From NCBI RefSeq assembly GCF_050948215.1, contig NW_027488636.1, positions 744,001 through 808,000 on the forward strand: 64,000 bases of DNA, read 5' to 3'. The notes below the pieces were generated by a model that was not told the origin of the DNA, did not search any database, and was given only the letters and a program-made list of their open reading frames with translations. Source of the stretch: Halictus rubicundus (Eukaryota; Arthropoda; Insecta; Hymenoptera; Halictidae). The position numbers and the translations under genes are program-made. This document shows positions 43,600 through 55,790 of this stretch, piece after piece (within the stretch, counting starts at the first letter, position 1; every line of letters begins with the position of its first letter).

Positions 43600-45730
43600 A
43601 GGATAGGATAGAGGATAGGATAGGATAGAGAATAGGATATAGGTTTGGATAGGATATAGGATAGAATAGGATAGACGATAGGATAGGATAGAGGATAGGA
43701 TATGATAGAGGATAGGATAGGATAGAGGATAGGATAGGATAGAGAATACGATAGGGGATTGGATAGAATAGAGGATAGGATAGGATACAGGATAGGATAG
43801 GATACAGGATAGGATAGGATAGAGGATATGATAGGATAGAGGATAGGATAGGATAGAGGATAGGATAGGATAGAGAATAGGATAGAATAGAGGATAGGAT
43901 AGGGTAGAGGATCGGATAGGATAGGATAGATGATATTATAGTAAAGAGGATAGGATATGATAGAGGATAGGATAGGGGACTGGATAGGATAGAGGATAGG
44001 ATAGGATAGAGGATAGGATAGGATAGAGGATAGGATAGGATAGAGGATAGGATAGGATAGAGGATAGGATAGGATAGAGGATAGGATAGAGGATAGGATA
44101 GGATAGAGGATAGGATAGGATAGAGGATAGGATAGGATAGAGGATAGGATAGGATAGAGGATAGGATAGGATAGAGGATAGGATAGGCTAGAGGATACGA
44201 TATAGGAGTAGATAGGATAGAGGATAGGATACGATAGAGGATAGGATAGGATAGAGGATAGGATAGGATAGCGGAAAGGATAGGATAGAGTATAGAATAG
44301 GATAGAGGATAGGATAGGATAGAGGATAGGATAGGATAGAGCATAGGATAGGATAGAGGATAGGATAGGATAGAGGATATGATAGGATAGGATAGAGGAT
44401 AGGATTGGATAGAGGATAGGATAGGATAGAGGATAGGATAGGATAGAGGATAGGATAGGATAGAGGATAGGATAGGATAGAGGATAGGATAGGATAGAGC
44501 ATAGGATAGGATAGAGGATAGGATAGGATAGAGGATATGATAGGATACGATAGAGGATAGGATTGGATAGAGGATAGGATAGGATAGAGGATAGGATAGG
44601 ATAGAGGATAGGATAGGATAGAGGATATGATAGGATAGAGGATACGATATGGGATTGGATAGGATAGAGGATAGGATAGGATAGAGGATAGGATAGGATA
44701 GAGGATAGGATAGGATAGAGGATAGGATAGGATAGAGGATAGGATAGGATAGAGGATAGGATAGGATAGAGGATAGGATAGGATAGAGAATAGGATATAG
44801 GTTTGGATAGGATAGAGGATAGAATAGGATAGACGATAGGATAGGATAGAGGATAGGTTATGATAGAGGATAGGATAGGATATAGGATAGGATAGGATAG
44901 AGAATACGATAGGGGATTGGATAGAATAGAGGATAGGATAGGATACAGGATAGGATAGGATACAGGATAGGATAGGATAGAGGATATGATAGGATAGAGG
45001 ATAGGATAGGATAGAGGATAGGATAGGATAGAGAATAGGATAGAATAGAGGATAGGATAGGGTAGAGGATCGGATAGGATAGGATAGATGATATTATAGT
45101 AAAGAGGATAGGATATGATAGAGGATAGGATAGGGGACTGGATAGGATAGAGGATAGGATAGGATAGAGGATAGGATAGGATAGAGGATAGGATAGGATA
45201 GAGGATAGGATAGGATAGAGGATAGGATAGGATAGAGGATAGGATAGAGGATAGGATAGGATAGAGGATAGGATAGGATAGAGGATAGGATAGGATAGAG
45301 GATAGGATAGAGGATAGGATAGGATAGAGGATAGGATAGGATAGAGGATAGGATAGGATAGAGGATAGGATAGGATAGAGGATAGGATAGGATAGAGGAT
45401 AGGATAGGCTAGAGGATACGATATAGGAGTAGATAGGATAGAGGATAGGATACGATAGAGGATAGGATAGGATAGAGGATAGGATAGGATAGCGGAAAGG
45501 ATAGGATAGAGTATAGAATAGGATAGAGGATAGGATAGGATAGAGGATAGGATAGGATAGAGCATAGGATAGGATAGAGGATAGGATAGGATAGAGGATA
45601 TGATAGGATAGGATAGAGGATAGGATTGGATAGAGGATAGGATAGGATAGAGGATAGGATAGGATAGAGGATAGGATAGGATAGAGGATAGGATAGGATA
45701 GAGGATAGGATAGGATAGAGCATAGGATAG
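43600..45730. repeat. Tandem duplication, 1158-1221 bp spacing
   Basis: GGTTTGGATAGG near 43650, GAGAATACGATAGGGG near 43741 and TATTATAGTAAAG at 43932 recur 1158 bp later (45090). The CTAGAGG landmark at 44188 recurs at 45409, 1221 bp later, because extra plain units lie between. The following 300 bp are the same in both. A third relative starts near 51180, with TATTATAGTAAAG at 51494 and CTAGAGG at 51767. Confidence 0.8.
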
Positions 45731-48223
45731 GATAGAGGATAGGATAGGATAGAGGATATGATAGGATACGATAGAGGATAGGATTGGATAGAGGATAGGA
45801 TAGGATAGAGGATAGGATAGGATAGAGGATAGGATAGGATAGAGGATATGATAGGATAGAGGATACGATATGGGATTGGATAGGATAGAGGATAGGATAG
45901 GATAGAGGATAGGATAGGATAGAGGATAGGATAGGATAGAGGATAGGATAGGATAGAGGATAGGATAGGATAGAGGATAGGATAGGATAGAGGATAGGAT
46001 AGGATAGAGGATAGGATAGGATAGAGGATAGGATAGGATAGAGGATAGGATAGGATAGAGGATAGGATAGGATAGAGGATAGGATAGGCTAGAGGATACG
46101 ATATAGGAGTGGATAGGATAGAGGATAGGATACGATAGAGGATAGGATAGGATAGAGGATAGGATAGGGTAGCGGAAAGGATAGGATAGAGGATAGGATA
46201 GGATAGAGGATCGGATAGGATAGGATAGATGATATTATAGTAAAGAGGATAGGATATGATAGAGGATAGGATAGGGGACTGGATAGGATAGAGGATAGGA
46301 TAGGATAGAGGATAGGATAGGATAGAGGATAGGATAGGATAGAGGATAGGATAGGATAGAGGATAGGATAGGATAGAGGATAGGATAGAGGATAGGATAG
46401 GATAGAGGATAGGATAGGATAGAGGATAGGATAGGATAGAGGATAGGATAGGCTAGAGGATACGATATAGGAGTAGATAGGATAGAGGATAGGATACGAT
46501 AGAGGATAGGATAGGATAGAGGATAGGATAGGATAGCGGAAAGGATAGGATAGAGTATAGAATAGGATAGAGGATAGGATAGGATAGAGGATAGGGTAGG
46601 ATAGAGCATAGGATAGGATAGAGGATAGGATAGGATAGAGGATATGATAGTATAGGATAGAGGATAATATTGGATAGAGGATAGGATAGGATAGAGGATA
46701 GGATAGGATAGAGGATAGGATAGGATAGAGGATAGGATAGGATAGAGGATAGGATAGGATAGAGGATAGGATAGGATAGAGCATAGGATAGGATAGAGGA
46801 TAGGATAGGATAGAGGATATGATAGGATAGGATAGAGGATAGGATTGGATAGAGGATAGGATAGGATAGAGGATAGGATAGGATAGAGGATAGGATAGGA
46901 TAGAGGATATGATAGGATAGAGGATACGATATGGGATTGGATAGGATAGAGGATAGGATAGGATAGAGGATAGGATAGGATAGAGGATAGGATAGGATAG
47001 AGGATAGGATATTATAGAGGATAGGATAGGATAGAGGATAGGATAGGATAGAGGATAGGATAGGCTAGAGGATACGATATAGGAGTGGATAGGATAGAGG
47101 ATAGGATACGATAGAGGATAGGATAGGATAGAGGATAGGATAGGGTAGCGGAAATAATAGGATAGAGTATAGAATAGGATAGAGGATAAGATAGGATAGA
47201 GGTTAGGATATGATAGAGTATAGGATAGTATAGAGAATAGGATATAGGATTGGATAGGATAGAGGATAGAATAGGATAGAGGATAGGATAGGATAGAGGA
47301 TACGATAGGATAGGATAGATGATATTATAGTAAAGAGGATAGGATATGATAGAGGATAGGATACGGGACTGGATAGGATAGAGGATAGGATAGGATAGAG
47401 GATAGGATAGGATAGAGGATAGGATAGGATAGAGGATATGATAGGATAGAGCATAGGATAGGATAGAGGATAGGATAGGATAGAGGATAGGATAGGATAG
47501 AGGATAGGATAGGCTAGAGGATACGATATAGGAGTGGATAGGATAGAGGATAGGATACGACAGAGGATAGGATAGGATAGAGGATAGGATAGGATAGCGG
47601 AAAGGATAGGATAGAGTATAGAATAGGATAGAGTATAGGATTGGATAGAGGATAGGATAGGATAGAGGATAGGATAGGATAGAGGATAGGATAGGATAGA
47701 GGATAGGATAGTATAGAGGATAGGATAGGATAGAGGATAGGATAGGCTAGAGGATACGATATAGGAGTAGATAGGATAGAGGATAGGATACGATAGAGGA
47801 TAGGATAGGATAGAGGATAGGATAGGATAGCGGAAAGGATAGGATAGAGTATAGAATAGGATAGAGGATAGGATAGGATAGAGGATAGGATAGGATACAG
47901 CATAGGATAGGATAGAGGATAGGATAGGATAGAGGATATGATAGGATAGGATAGAGGATAGGATTGGATAGAGGATAGGATAGGATAGAGGATAGGATAG
48001 GATAGAGGATAGGATAGGATAGAGGATAGGATAGTATAGAGGATAGGATAGGATAGAGCATAGGATAGGATAGAGGATAGGATAGGATAGAGGATATGAT
48101 AGGATAGGATAGAGGATAGGATTGGATAGAGGATAGGATAGGATAGAGGATAGGATAGGATAGTGGATAGGATAGGATAGAGGATATGATAGGATAGAGG
48201 ATACGATATGGGATTGGATAGGA

Positions 48224-48508
48224 TAGAGGATAGGATAGGATAGAGGATAGGATAGGATAGAGGATAGGATAGGATAGAGGATAGGATAGGATAGAGGATA
48301 GGATAGGATAGAGGATAGGATAGGATAGAGGATAGGATAGGATAGAGGATAGGATAGGATAGAGGATAGGATAGGATAGAGGATAGGATAGGATAGAGGA
48401 TAGGATAGGATAGAGGATAGGATAGGATAGAGGATAGGATAGGATAGAGGATAGGATAGGATAGAGGATAGGATAGGATAGAGGATAGGATAGGATAGAG
48501 GATAGGAT
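48224..48508. repeat. Longest clean run of consensus 17-mer
   Basis: From the unit after GATATGGGATTGG to the CTAGAGG landmark at 48512, about 16 to 17 consecutive copies of AGAGGATAGGATAGGAT follow with no substitution that I can see. Another run of about 15 units lies at roughly 48823-49078. These runs define the consensus and suggest the most recent homogenisation. Confidence 0.85.
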
Positions 48509-49756
48509 AGGCTAGAGGATACGATATAGGAGTGGATAGGATAGAGGATAGGATACGATAGAGGATAGGATAGGATAGAGGATAGGATAGGGTAGCGGAA
48601 AGGATAGGATAGAGTATAGAATAGGATAGAGGATAAGATAGGATAGAGGTTAGGATATGATAGAGTATAGGATAGTATAGAGAATAGGATATAGGATTGG
48701 ATAGGATAGAGGATAGAATAGGATAGAGGATAGGATAGGATAGAGGATACGATAGGATAGGATAGATGATATTATAGTAAAGAGGATAGGATATGATAGA
48801 GGATAGGATACGGGACTGGATAGGATAGAGGATAGGATAGGATAGAGGATAGGATAGGATAGAGGATAGGATAGGATAGAGGATAGGATAGGATAGAGGA
48901 TAGGATAGGATAGAGGATAGGATAGGATAGAGGATAGGATAGGATAGAGGATAGGATAGGATAGAGGATAGGATAGGATAGAGGATAGGATAGGATAGAG
49001 GATAGGATAGGATAGAGGATAGGATAGGATAGAGGATAGGATAGGATAGAGGATAGGATAGGATAGAGGATAGGATAGGCTAGAGGATACGATATAGGAG
49101 TGGATAGGATAGAGGATAGGATACGACAGAGGATAGGATAGGATAGAGGATAGGATAGGATAGCGGAAAGGATAGGATAGAGTATAGAATAGGATAGAGT
49201 ATAGGATAGGATAGAGGAGAGGATAGGGGATTGGATAGGATAGAGGATAGGATAGGATATAGGATAGGATAGGATAGAGGATAGGATAGGATAGAGGATA
49301 GGATAGGGAATTGGATAGAATAGAGGATAGGATAGGATACAGGATAGGATAGGATAGAGGATATGATAGGATAGAGGATAGGATACGATATGGGATTGGA
49401 TAGGATAGAGGATAGGATACGATAGAGGATAGGATAGGATAGAGGATAGGATAGGATAGAGAATAGGATATAGGTTTGGATAGGATAGAGGATAGAATAG
49501 GATAGACGATAGGATAGGATAGAGGATAGGATATGATAGAGGATAGGATAGGATAGAGGATAGGATAGGATAGAGGATACGATAGGGGATTGGATAGAAT
49601 AGAGGATAGGATAGGATACAGGATAGGATAGGATAGAGGATATGATAGGATAGAGGACAGGATAGGATAGAGGATAGGATAGGATAGAGGATATGATAGG
49701 ATAGAGGATAGGATAGAATAGAGGATAGGATAGGGTAGAGGACAGGTTAGCATAGA

Positions 49757-50772
49757 GGATAGGATAGGATAGAGGATTCGATAGGATTGAGGATAGGATA
49801 GGATAGAGGATAGGATAGGGGATTGGATAGGATAGGATAGAGAATAGGGTAGGGTAGAAGATACAATAGTATAGAGGATAGGATAGGATAGAGGATAGGA
49901 TAGGATAGAGGATATGATAGGATAGGATAGAGGATAGGATTGGGTAGAGGATAGGATAGGATAGAGGATGGGATAGGATAGAGGATAGGATAGGATAGAG
50001 CATAGGATAGGATAGAGGATAGGATAGGATAGGATAGATGATATCATAGTAAAGAGGATAGGATATGATAGAGGATAGGATAGGGGACTGGATAGGATAG
50101 AGGATAGGATAGGATAGAGGATACGATATAGGATTGGATAGGATAGAGGATAGGATACGATAGAGGATAGGATAGGATAGAGCATAGGATAGGATAGAGG
50201 ATAGGATAGGATAGAGGATATGATAGGATAGGATAGAGGATAGGATTGGATAGAGGATAGGATAGGATAGAGGATAGGATAGGATAGAGGATAGGATAGG
50301 ATAGAGGATAGGGTAGGATAGAGGATAGGATAGGATAGAGGATAGGATAGGATAGAGGATAGGATAGGATAGGGTAGATGATATTATAGTAAAGAGGATA
50401 GGATATGATAGAGGATAGGATAGGGGACTGGATAGGATAGAGGATAGGATAGGATAGAGGATAGGATAGGATAGAGGATATGATAGGATAGGATAGAGGA
50501 TAGGATTGGATAGAGGATAGGATAGGATAGAGGATAGGATAGGATAGTGGATAGGATAGGATAGAGGATAGGATAGGATAGAGGATAGGATAGGATAGAG
50601 GATAGGAAAGGATAGAGGATAGGATAGGATAGGATAGATGATATTATAGTAAAGAGGATAGGATATGATAGAGGATATGATAGAGGACTGGATAGGATAG
50701 AGGATAGGATAGGATAGAGGATAGGATAGGATAGAGGATGCGATATAGCATTGGATAGGATAGAGGATAGGA
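49757..50772. repeat. Segment duplicated at 54435-55450, copy 1
   Basis: About 1.0 kb recurs at a 4678-bp offset. GATTCGATAGGATTG (49775 and 54453), the rare GATATCATAG (50040 and 54718) and TATTATAGTAAAG units (50380 and 50640 become 55058 and 55318) all agree. Differences are single bases, such as AGGATAGTGG near 50544 versus AGGATAGAGG. The copies part near 50772, where the partner has GATACGATAG. Confidence 0.84.
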
Positions 50773-53700
50773 TAGGATAGAGGATAGGATAGGATAGAGG
50801 ATAGGATAGGCTAGAGGATACGATATAGGAGTGGATAGGATAGAGGATAGGATACGACAGAGGATAGGATAGGATAGAGGATAGGATAGGATAGCGGAAA
50901 GGATAGGATAGAGTATAGAATAGGATAGAGTATAGGATAGGATAGAGGAGAGGATAGGGGATTGGATAGGATAGAGGATAGGATAGGATATAGGATAGGA
51001 TAGGATAGAGGATAGGATAGGATAGAGGATAGGATAGGGAATTGGATAGAATAGAGGATAGGATAGGATACAGGATAGGATAGGATAGAGGATATGATAG
51101 GATAGAGGATAGGATACGATATGGGATTGGATAGGATAGAGGATAGGATACGATAGAGGATAGGATAGGATAGAGGATAGGATAGGATAGAGAATAGGAT
51201 ATAGGTTTGGATAGGATAGAGGATAGAATAGGATAGACGATAGGATAGGATAGAGGATAGGATATGATAGAGGATAGGATAGGATAGAGGATAGGATAGG
51301 ATAGAGAATACGATAGGGGATTGGATAGAATAGAGGATAGGATAGGATACAGGATAGGATAGGATACAGGATAGGATAGGATAGAGGATATGATAGGATA
51401 GAGGATAGGATAGGATAGAGGATAGGATAGGATAGAGAATAGGATAGAATAGAGGATAGGATAGGGTAGAGGATCGGATAGGATAGGATAGATGATATTA
51501 TAGTAAAGAGGATAGGATATGATAGAGGATAGGATAGGGGACTGGATAGGATAGAGGATAGGATAGGATAGAGGATAGGATAGGATAGAGGATAGGATAG
51601 GATAGAGGATAGGATAGGATAGAGGATAGGATAGGATAGAGGATAGGATAGAGGATAGGATAGGATAGAGGATAGGATAGGATAGAGGATAGGATAGGAT
51701 AGAGGATAGGATAGGATAGAGGATAGGATAGGATAGAGGATAGGATAGGATAGAGGATAGGATAGGCTAGAGGATACGATATAGGAGTAGATAGGATAGA
51801 GGATAGGATACGATAGAGGATAGGATAGGATAGAGGATAGGATAGGATAGCGGAAAGGATAGGGTAGAGTATAGAATAGGATAGAGGATAGGATAGGATA
51901 GAGGATAGGATAGGATAGAGCATAGGATAGGATAGAGGATAGGATAGGATAGAGGATATGATAGGATAGGATAGAGGATAGGATTGGATAGAGGATAGGA
52001 TAGGATAGAGGATAGGATAGGATAGAGGATAGGATAGGATAGAGGATAGGATAGGATAGAGGATAGGATAGGATAGAGCATAGGATAGGATAGAGGATAG
52101 GATAGGATAGAGGATATGATAGGATACGATAGAGGATAGGATTGGATAGAGGATAGGATAGGATAGAGGATAGGATAGGATAGAGGATAGGATAGGATAG
52201 AGGATATGATAGGATAGAGGATACGATATGGGATTGGATAGGATAGAGGATAGGATAGGATAGAGGATAGGATAGGATAGAGGATAGGATAGGATAGAGG
52301 ATAGGATAGGATAGAGGATAGGATAGGATAGAGGAGAGGATAGGATAGAGGATAGGATAGGATAGAGGATAGGATGGGATAGAGGATAGGATAGGATAGA
52401 GGATAGGATAGGATAGAGGATAGGATAGGATAGAGGATAGGATAGGATAGAGGATAGGATAGGATAGAGGATAGGATAGGATAGAGGATAGGATAGGATA
52501 GAGGATACGATATAGGAGTGGATAGGATAGAGGATAGGATACGATAGAGGATAGGATAGGATAGAGGATAGGATAGGGTAGCGGAAAGGACAGGATAGAG
52601 GATAGGATAGGATAGAGGATCGGATAGGATAGGATAGATGATATTATAGTAAAGAGGATAGGATAGGGGACTGGATAGGATAGAGGATAGGATAGGATAG
52701 AGGATAGGATAGGATAGAGGATAGGATAGGATAGAGGATAGGATAGGATAGAGGATAGGATAGGATAGAGGATAGGATAGAGGATAGGATAGGATAGAGG
52801 ATAGGATAGGATAGAGGATAGGATAGGATAGAGGATAGGATAGGATAGAGGATAGGATAGGATAGAGGATAGGATAGGCTAGAGGATACGATATAGGAGT
52901 AGATAGGATAGAGGATAGGATAGGATAGAGGATAGGGTAGGATAGAGCATAGGATAGGATAGAGGATAGGATAGGATAGAGGATATGATAGTATAGGATA
53001 GAGGATAATATTGGATAGAGGATAGGATAGGATAGAGGATAGGATAGGATAGAGGATAGGATAGGATAGAGGATAGGATAGGATAGAGGATAGGATAGGA
53101 TAGAGCATAGGATAGGATAGAGGATAGGATAGGATAGAGGATATGATAGGATAGGATAGAGGATAGGATTGGATAGAGGATAGGATAGGATAGAGGATAG
53201 GATAGGATAGAGGATAGGATAGGATAGAGGATATGATAGGATAGAGGATACGATATGGGATTGGATAGGATAGAGGATAGGATAGGATAGAGGATAGGAT
53301 AGGATAGAGGATAGGATAGGATAGAGGATAGGATAGGATAGAGGATAGGATAGGATAGAGGATAGGATAGGATAGAGGATAGGATAGGATAGAGGATAGG
53401 ATAGGATAGAGGATAGGATAGGATAGAGGATAGGATAGGCTAGAGGATACGATATAGGAGTGGATAGGATAGAGGATAGGATACGATAGAGGATAGGATA
53501 GGATAGAGGATAGGATAGGGTAGCGGAAAGGATAGGATAGAGTATAGAATAGGATAGAGGATAAGATAGGATAGAGGTTAGGATATGATAGAGTATAGGA
53601 TAGTATAGAGAATAGGATATAGGATTGGATAGGATAGAGGATAGAATAGGATAGAGGATAGGATAGGATAGAGGATACGATAGGATAGGATAGATGATAT

Positions 53701-54434
53701 TATAGTAAAGAGGATAGGATATGATAGAGGATAGGATACGGGACTGGATAGGATAGAGGATAGGATAGGATAGAGCATAGGATAGGATAGAGGATAAGAT
53801 AGGATAGAGGATAGGATAGGATAGAGGATAGGATAGGATAGAGGATAGGATAGGATAGAGGATAGGATAGGATAGAGGATAGGATAGGATAGAGGATAGG
53901 ATAGGATAGAGGATAGGATAGGATAGAGGATAGGATAGGATAGAGGATAGGATAGGATAGAGGATAGGATAGGATAGAGGATAGGATAGGATAGAGGATA
54001 GGATAGGATAGAGGATAGGATAGGCTAGAGGATACGATATAGGAGTGGATAGGATACAGGATAGGATACGACAGAGGATAGGATAGGATAGAGGATAGGA
54101 TAGGATAGCGGAAAGGATAGGATAGAGTATAGAATAGGATAGAGTATAGGATAGGATAGAGGAGAGGATAGGGGATTGGATAGGATAGAGGATAGGATAG
54201 GATATAGGATAGGATAGGATAGAGGATAGGATAGGATAGAGGATAGGATAGGGAATTGGATAGAATAGAGGATAGGATAGGATACAGGATAGGATAGGAT
54301 AGAGGATATGATAGGATAGAGGATAGGATACGATATGGGATTGGATAGGATAGAGGATAGGATACGATAGAGGATAGGATAGGATAGAGTATAGGATAGG
54401 ATAGAGGAGAGGATAGGGGATTGGATAGGATAGA

Positions 54435-55450
54435 GGATAGGATAGGATAGAGGATTCGATAGGATTGAGGATAGGATAGGATAGAGGATAGGATAGGGGA
54501 TTGGATAGGATAGGATAGAGAATAGGGTAGGGTAGAAGATACAATAGTATAGAGGATAGGATAGGATAGAGGATAGGATAGGATAGAGGATATGATAGGA
54601 TAGGATAGAGGATAGGATTGGGTAGAGGATAGGATAGGATAGAGGATGGGATAGGATAGAGGATAGGATAGGATAGAGCATAGGATAGGATAGAGGATAG
54701 GATAGGATAGGATAGATGATATCATAGTAAAGAGGATAGGATATGATAGAGGATAGGATAGGGGACTGGATAGGATAGAGGATAGGATAGGATAGAGGAT
54801 ACGATATAGGATTGGATAGGATAGAGGATAGGATACGATAGAGGATAGGATAGGATAGAGCATAGGATAGGATAGAGGATAGGATAGGATAGAGGATATG
54901 ATAGGATAGGATAGAGGATAGGATTGGATAGAGGATAGGATAGGATAGAGGATAGGATAGGATAGAGGATAGGATAGGATAGAGGATAGGGTAGGATAGA
55001 GGATAGGATAGGATAGAGGATAGGATAGGATAGAGGATAGGATAGGATAGGGTAGATGATATTATAGTAAAGAGGATAGGATATGATAGAGGATAGGATA
55101 GGGGACTGGATAGGATAGAGGATAGGATAGGATAGAGGATAGGATAGGATAGAGGATATGATAGGATAGGATAGAGGATAGGATTGGATAGAGGATAGGA
55201 TAGGATAGAGGATAGGATAGGATAGAGGATAGGATAGGATAGAGGATAGGATAGGATAGAGGATAGGATAGGATAGAGGATAGGAAAGGATAGAGGATAG
55301 GATAGGATAGGATAGATGATATTATAGTAAAGAGGATAGGATATGATAGAGGATATGATAGAGGACTGGATAGGGTAGAGGATAGGATAGGATAGAGGAT
55401 AGGATAGGATAGAGGATGCGATATAGCATTGGATAGGATAGAGGATAGGA
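54435..55450. repeat. Segment duplicated from 49757-50772, copy 2
   Basis: Partner of the 49.8-kb block. Its right flank, unlike the partner's, continues into sequence resembling domain A at 4.4-5.6 kb, with a 296-bp step to the next TATTATAGTAAAG unit (55614), then CTAGAGG 181 bp later. The same steps are seen at 4430, 4726, 5209 and 5390, about 50.9 kb away. Confidence 0.82.
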
Positions 55451-55790
55451 TACGATAGAGGATAGGATAGAATAGAGGATAGGATAGGATACAGGATAGG
55501 ATAGGATAGAGGATATGATAGGATAGAGGATAGGATAGGATAGAGTATAGGATGGGACAGAGGATAGGATAGGATAGAGGATAGGTTAGGATAGGATAGA
55601 GGATAGGATAGTTGATATTATAGTAAAGAGGATAGGATATGATTGAGGATAGGATAGGGGACTGGATAGGATAGAGGATAGGATAGGATAGAGGATAGGA
55701 TAGGATAGAGGATAGGATAGGATAGGATAGAGGATAGGATACGATAGAGGAATGGATAGGATAGAGGATAGGATAGGATAGAGGATAGGA

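Larger units (their letters stand above)
42361..55790. repeat. Array domain D: most regular 17-mers with periodic landmark units
   Basis: Long runs of unbroken 17-mer alternate with CTAGAGGATACGATATAG, GCGGAAAGG and TATTATAGTAAAG units. TATTATAGTAAAG occurs at 43932, 45090, 47321, 48778, 50380, 50640, 51494 and 53696, with a GATATCATAG form at 50040 and 54718. Four sites carry GATACGGGACTGG instead of GGGGACTGG (near 43010, 47362, 48808 and 53730), marking one sub-lineage. Duplications within this domain are listed separately. No gene is visible. Confidence 0.88.
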
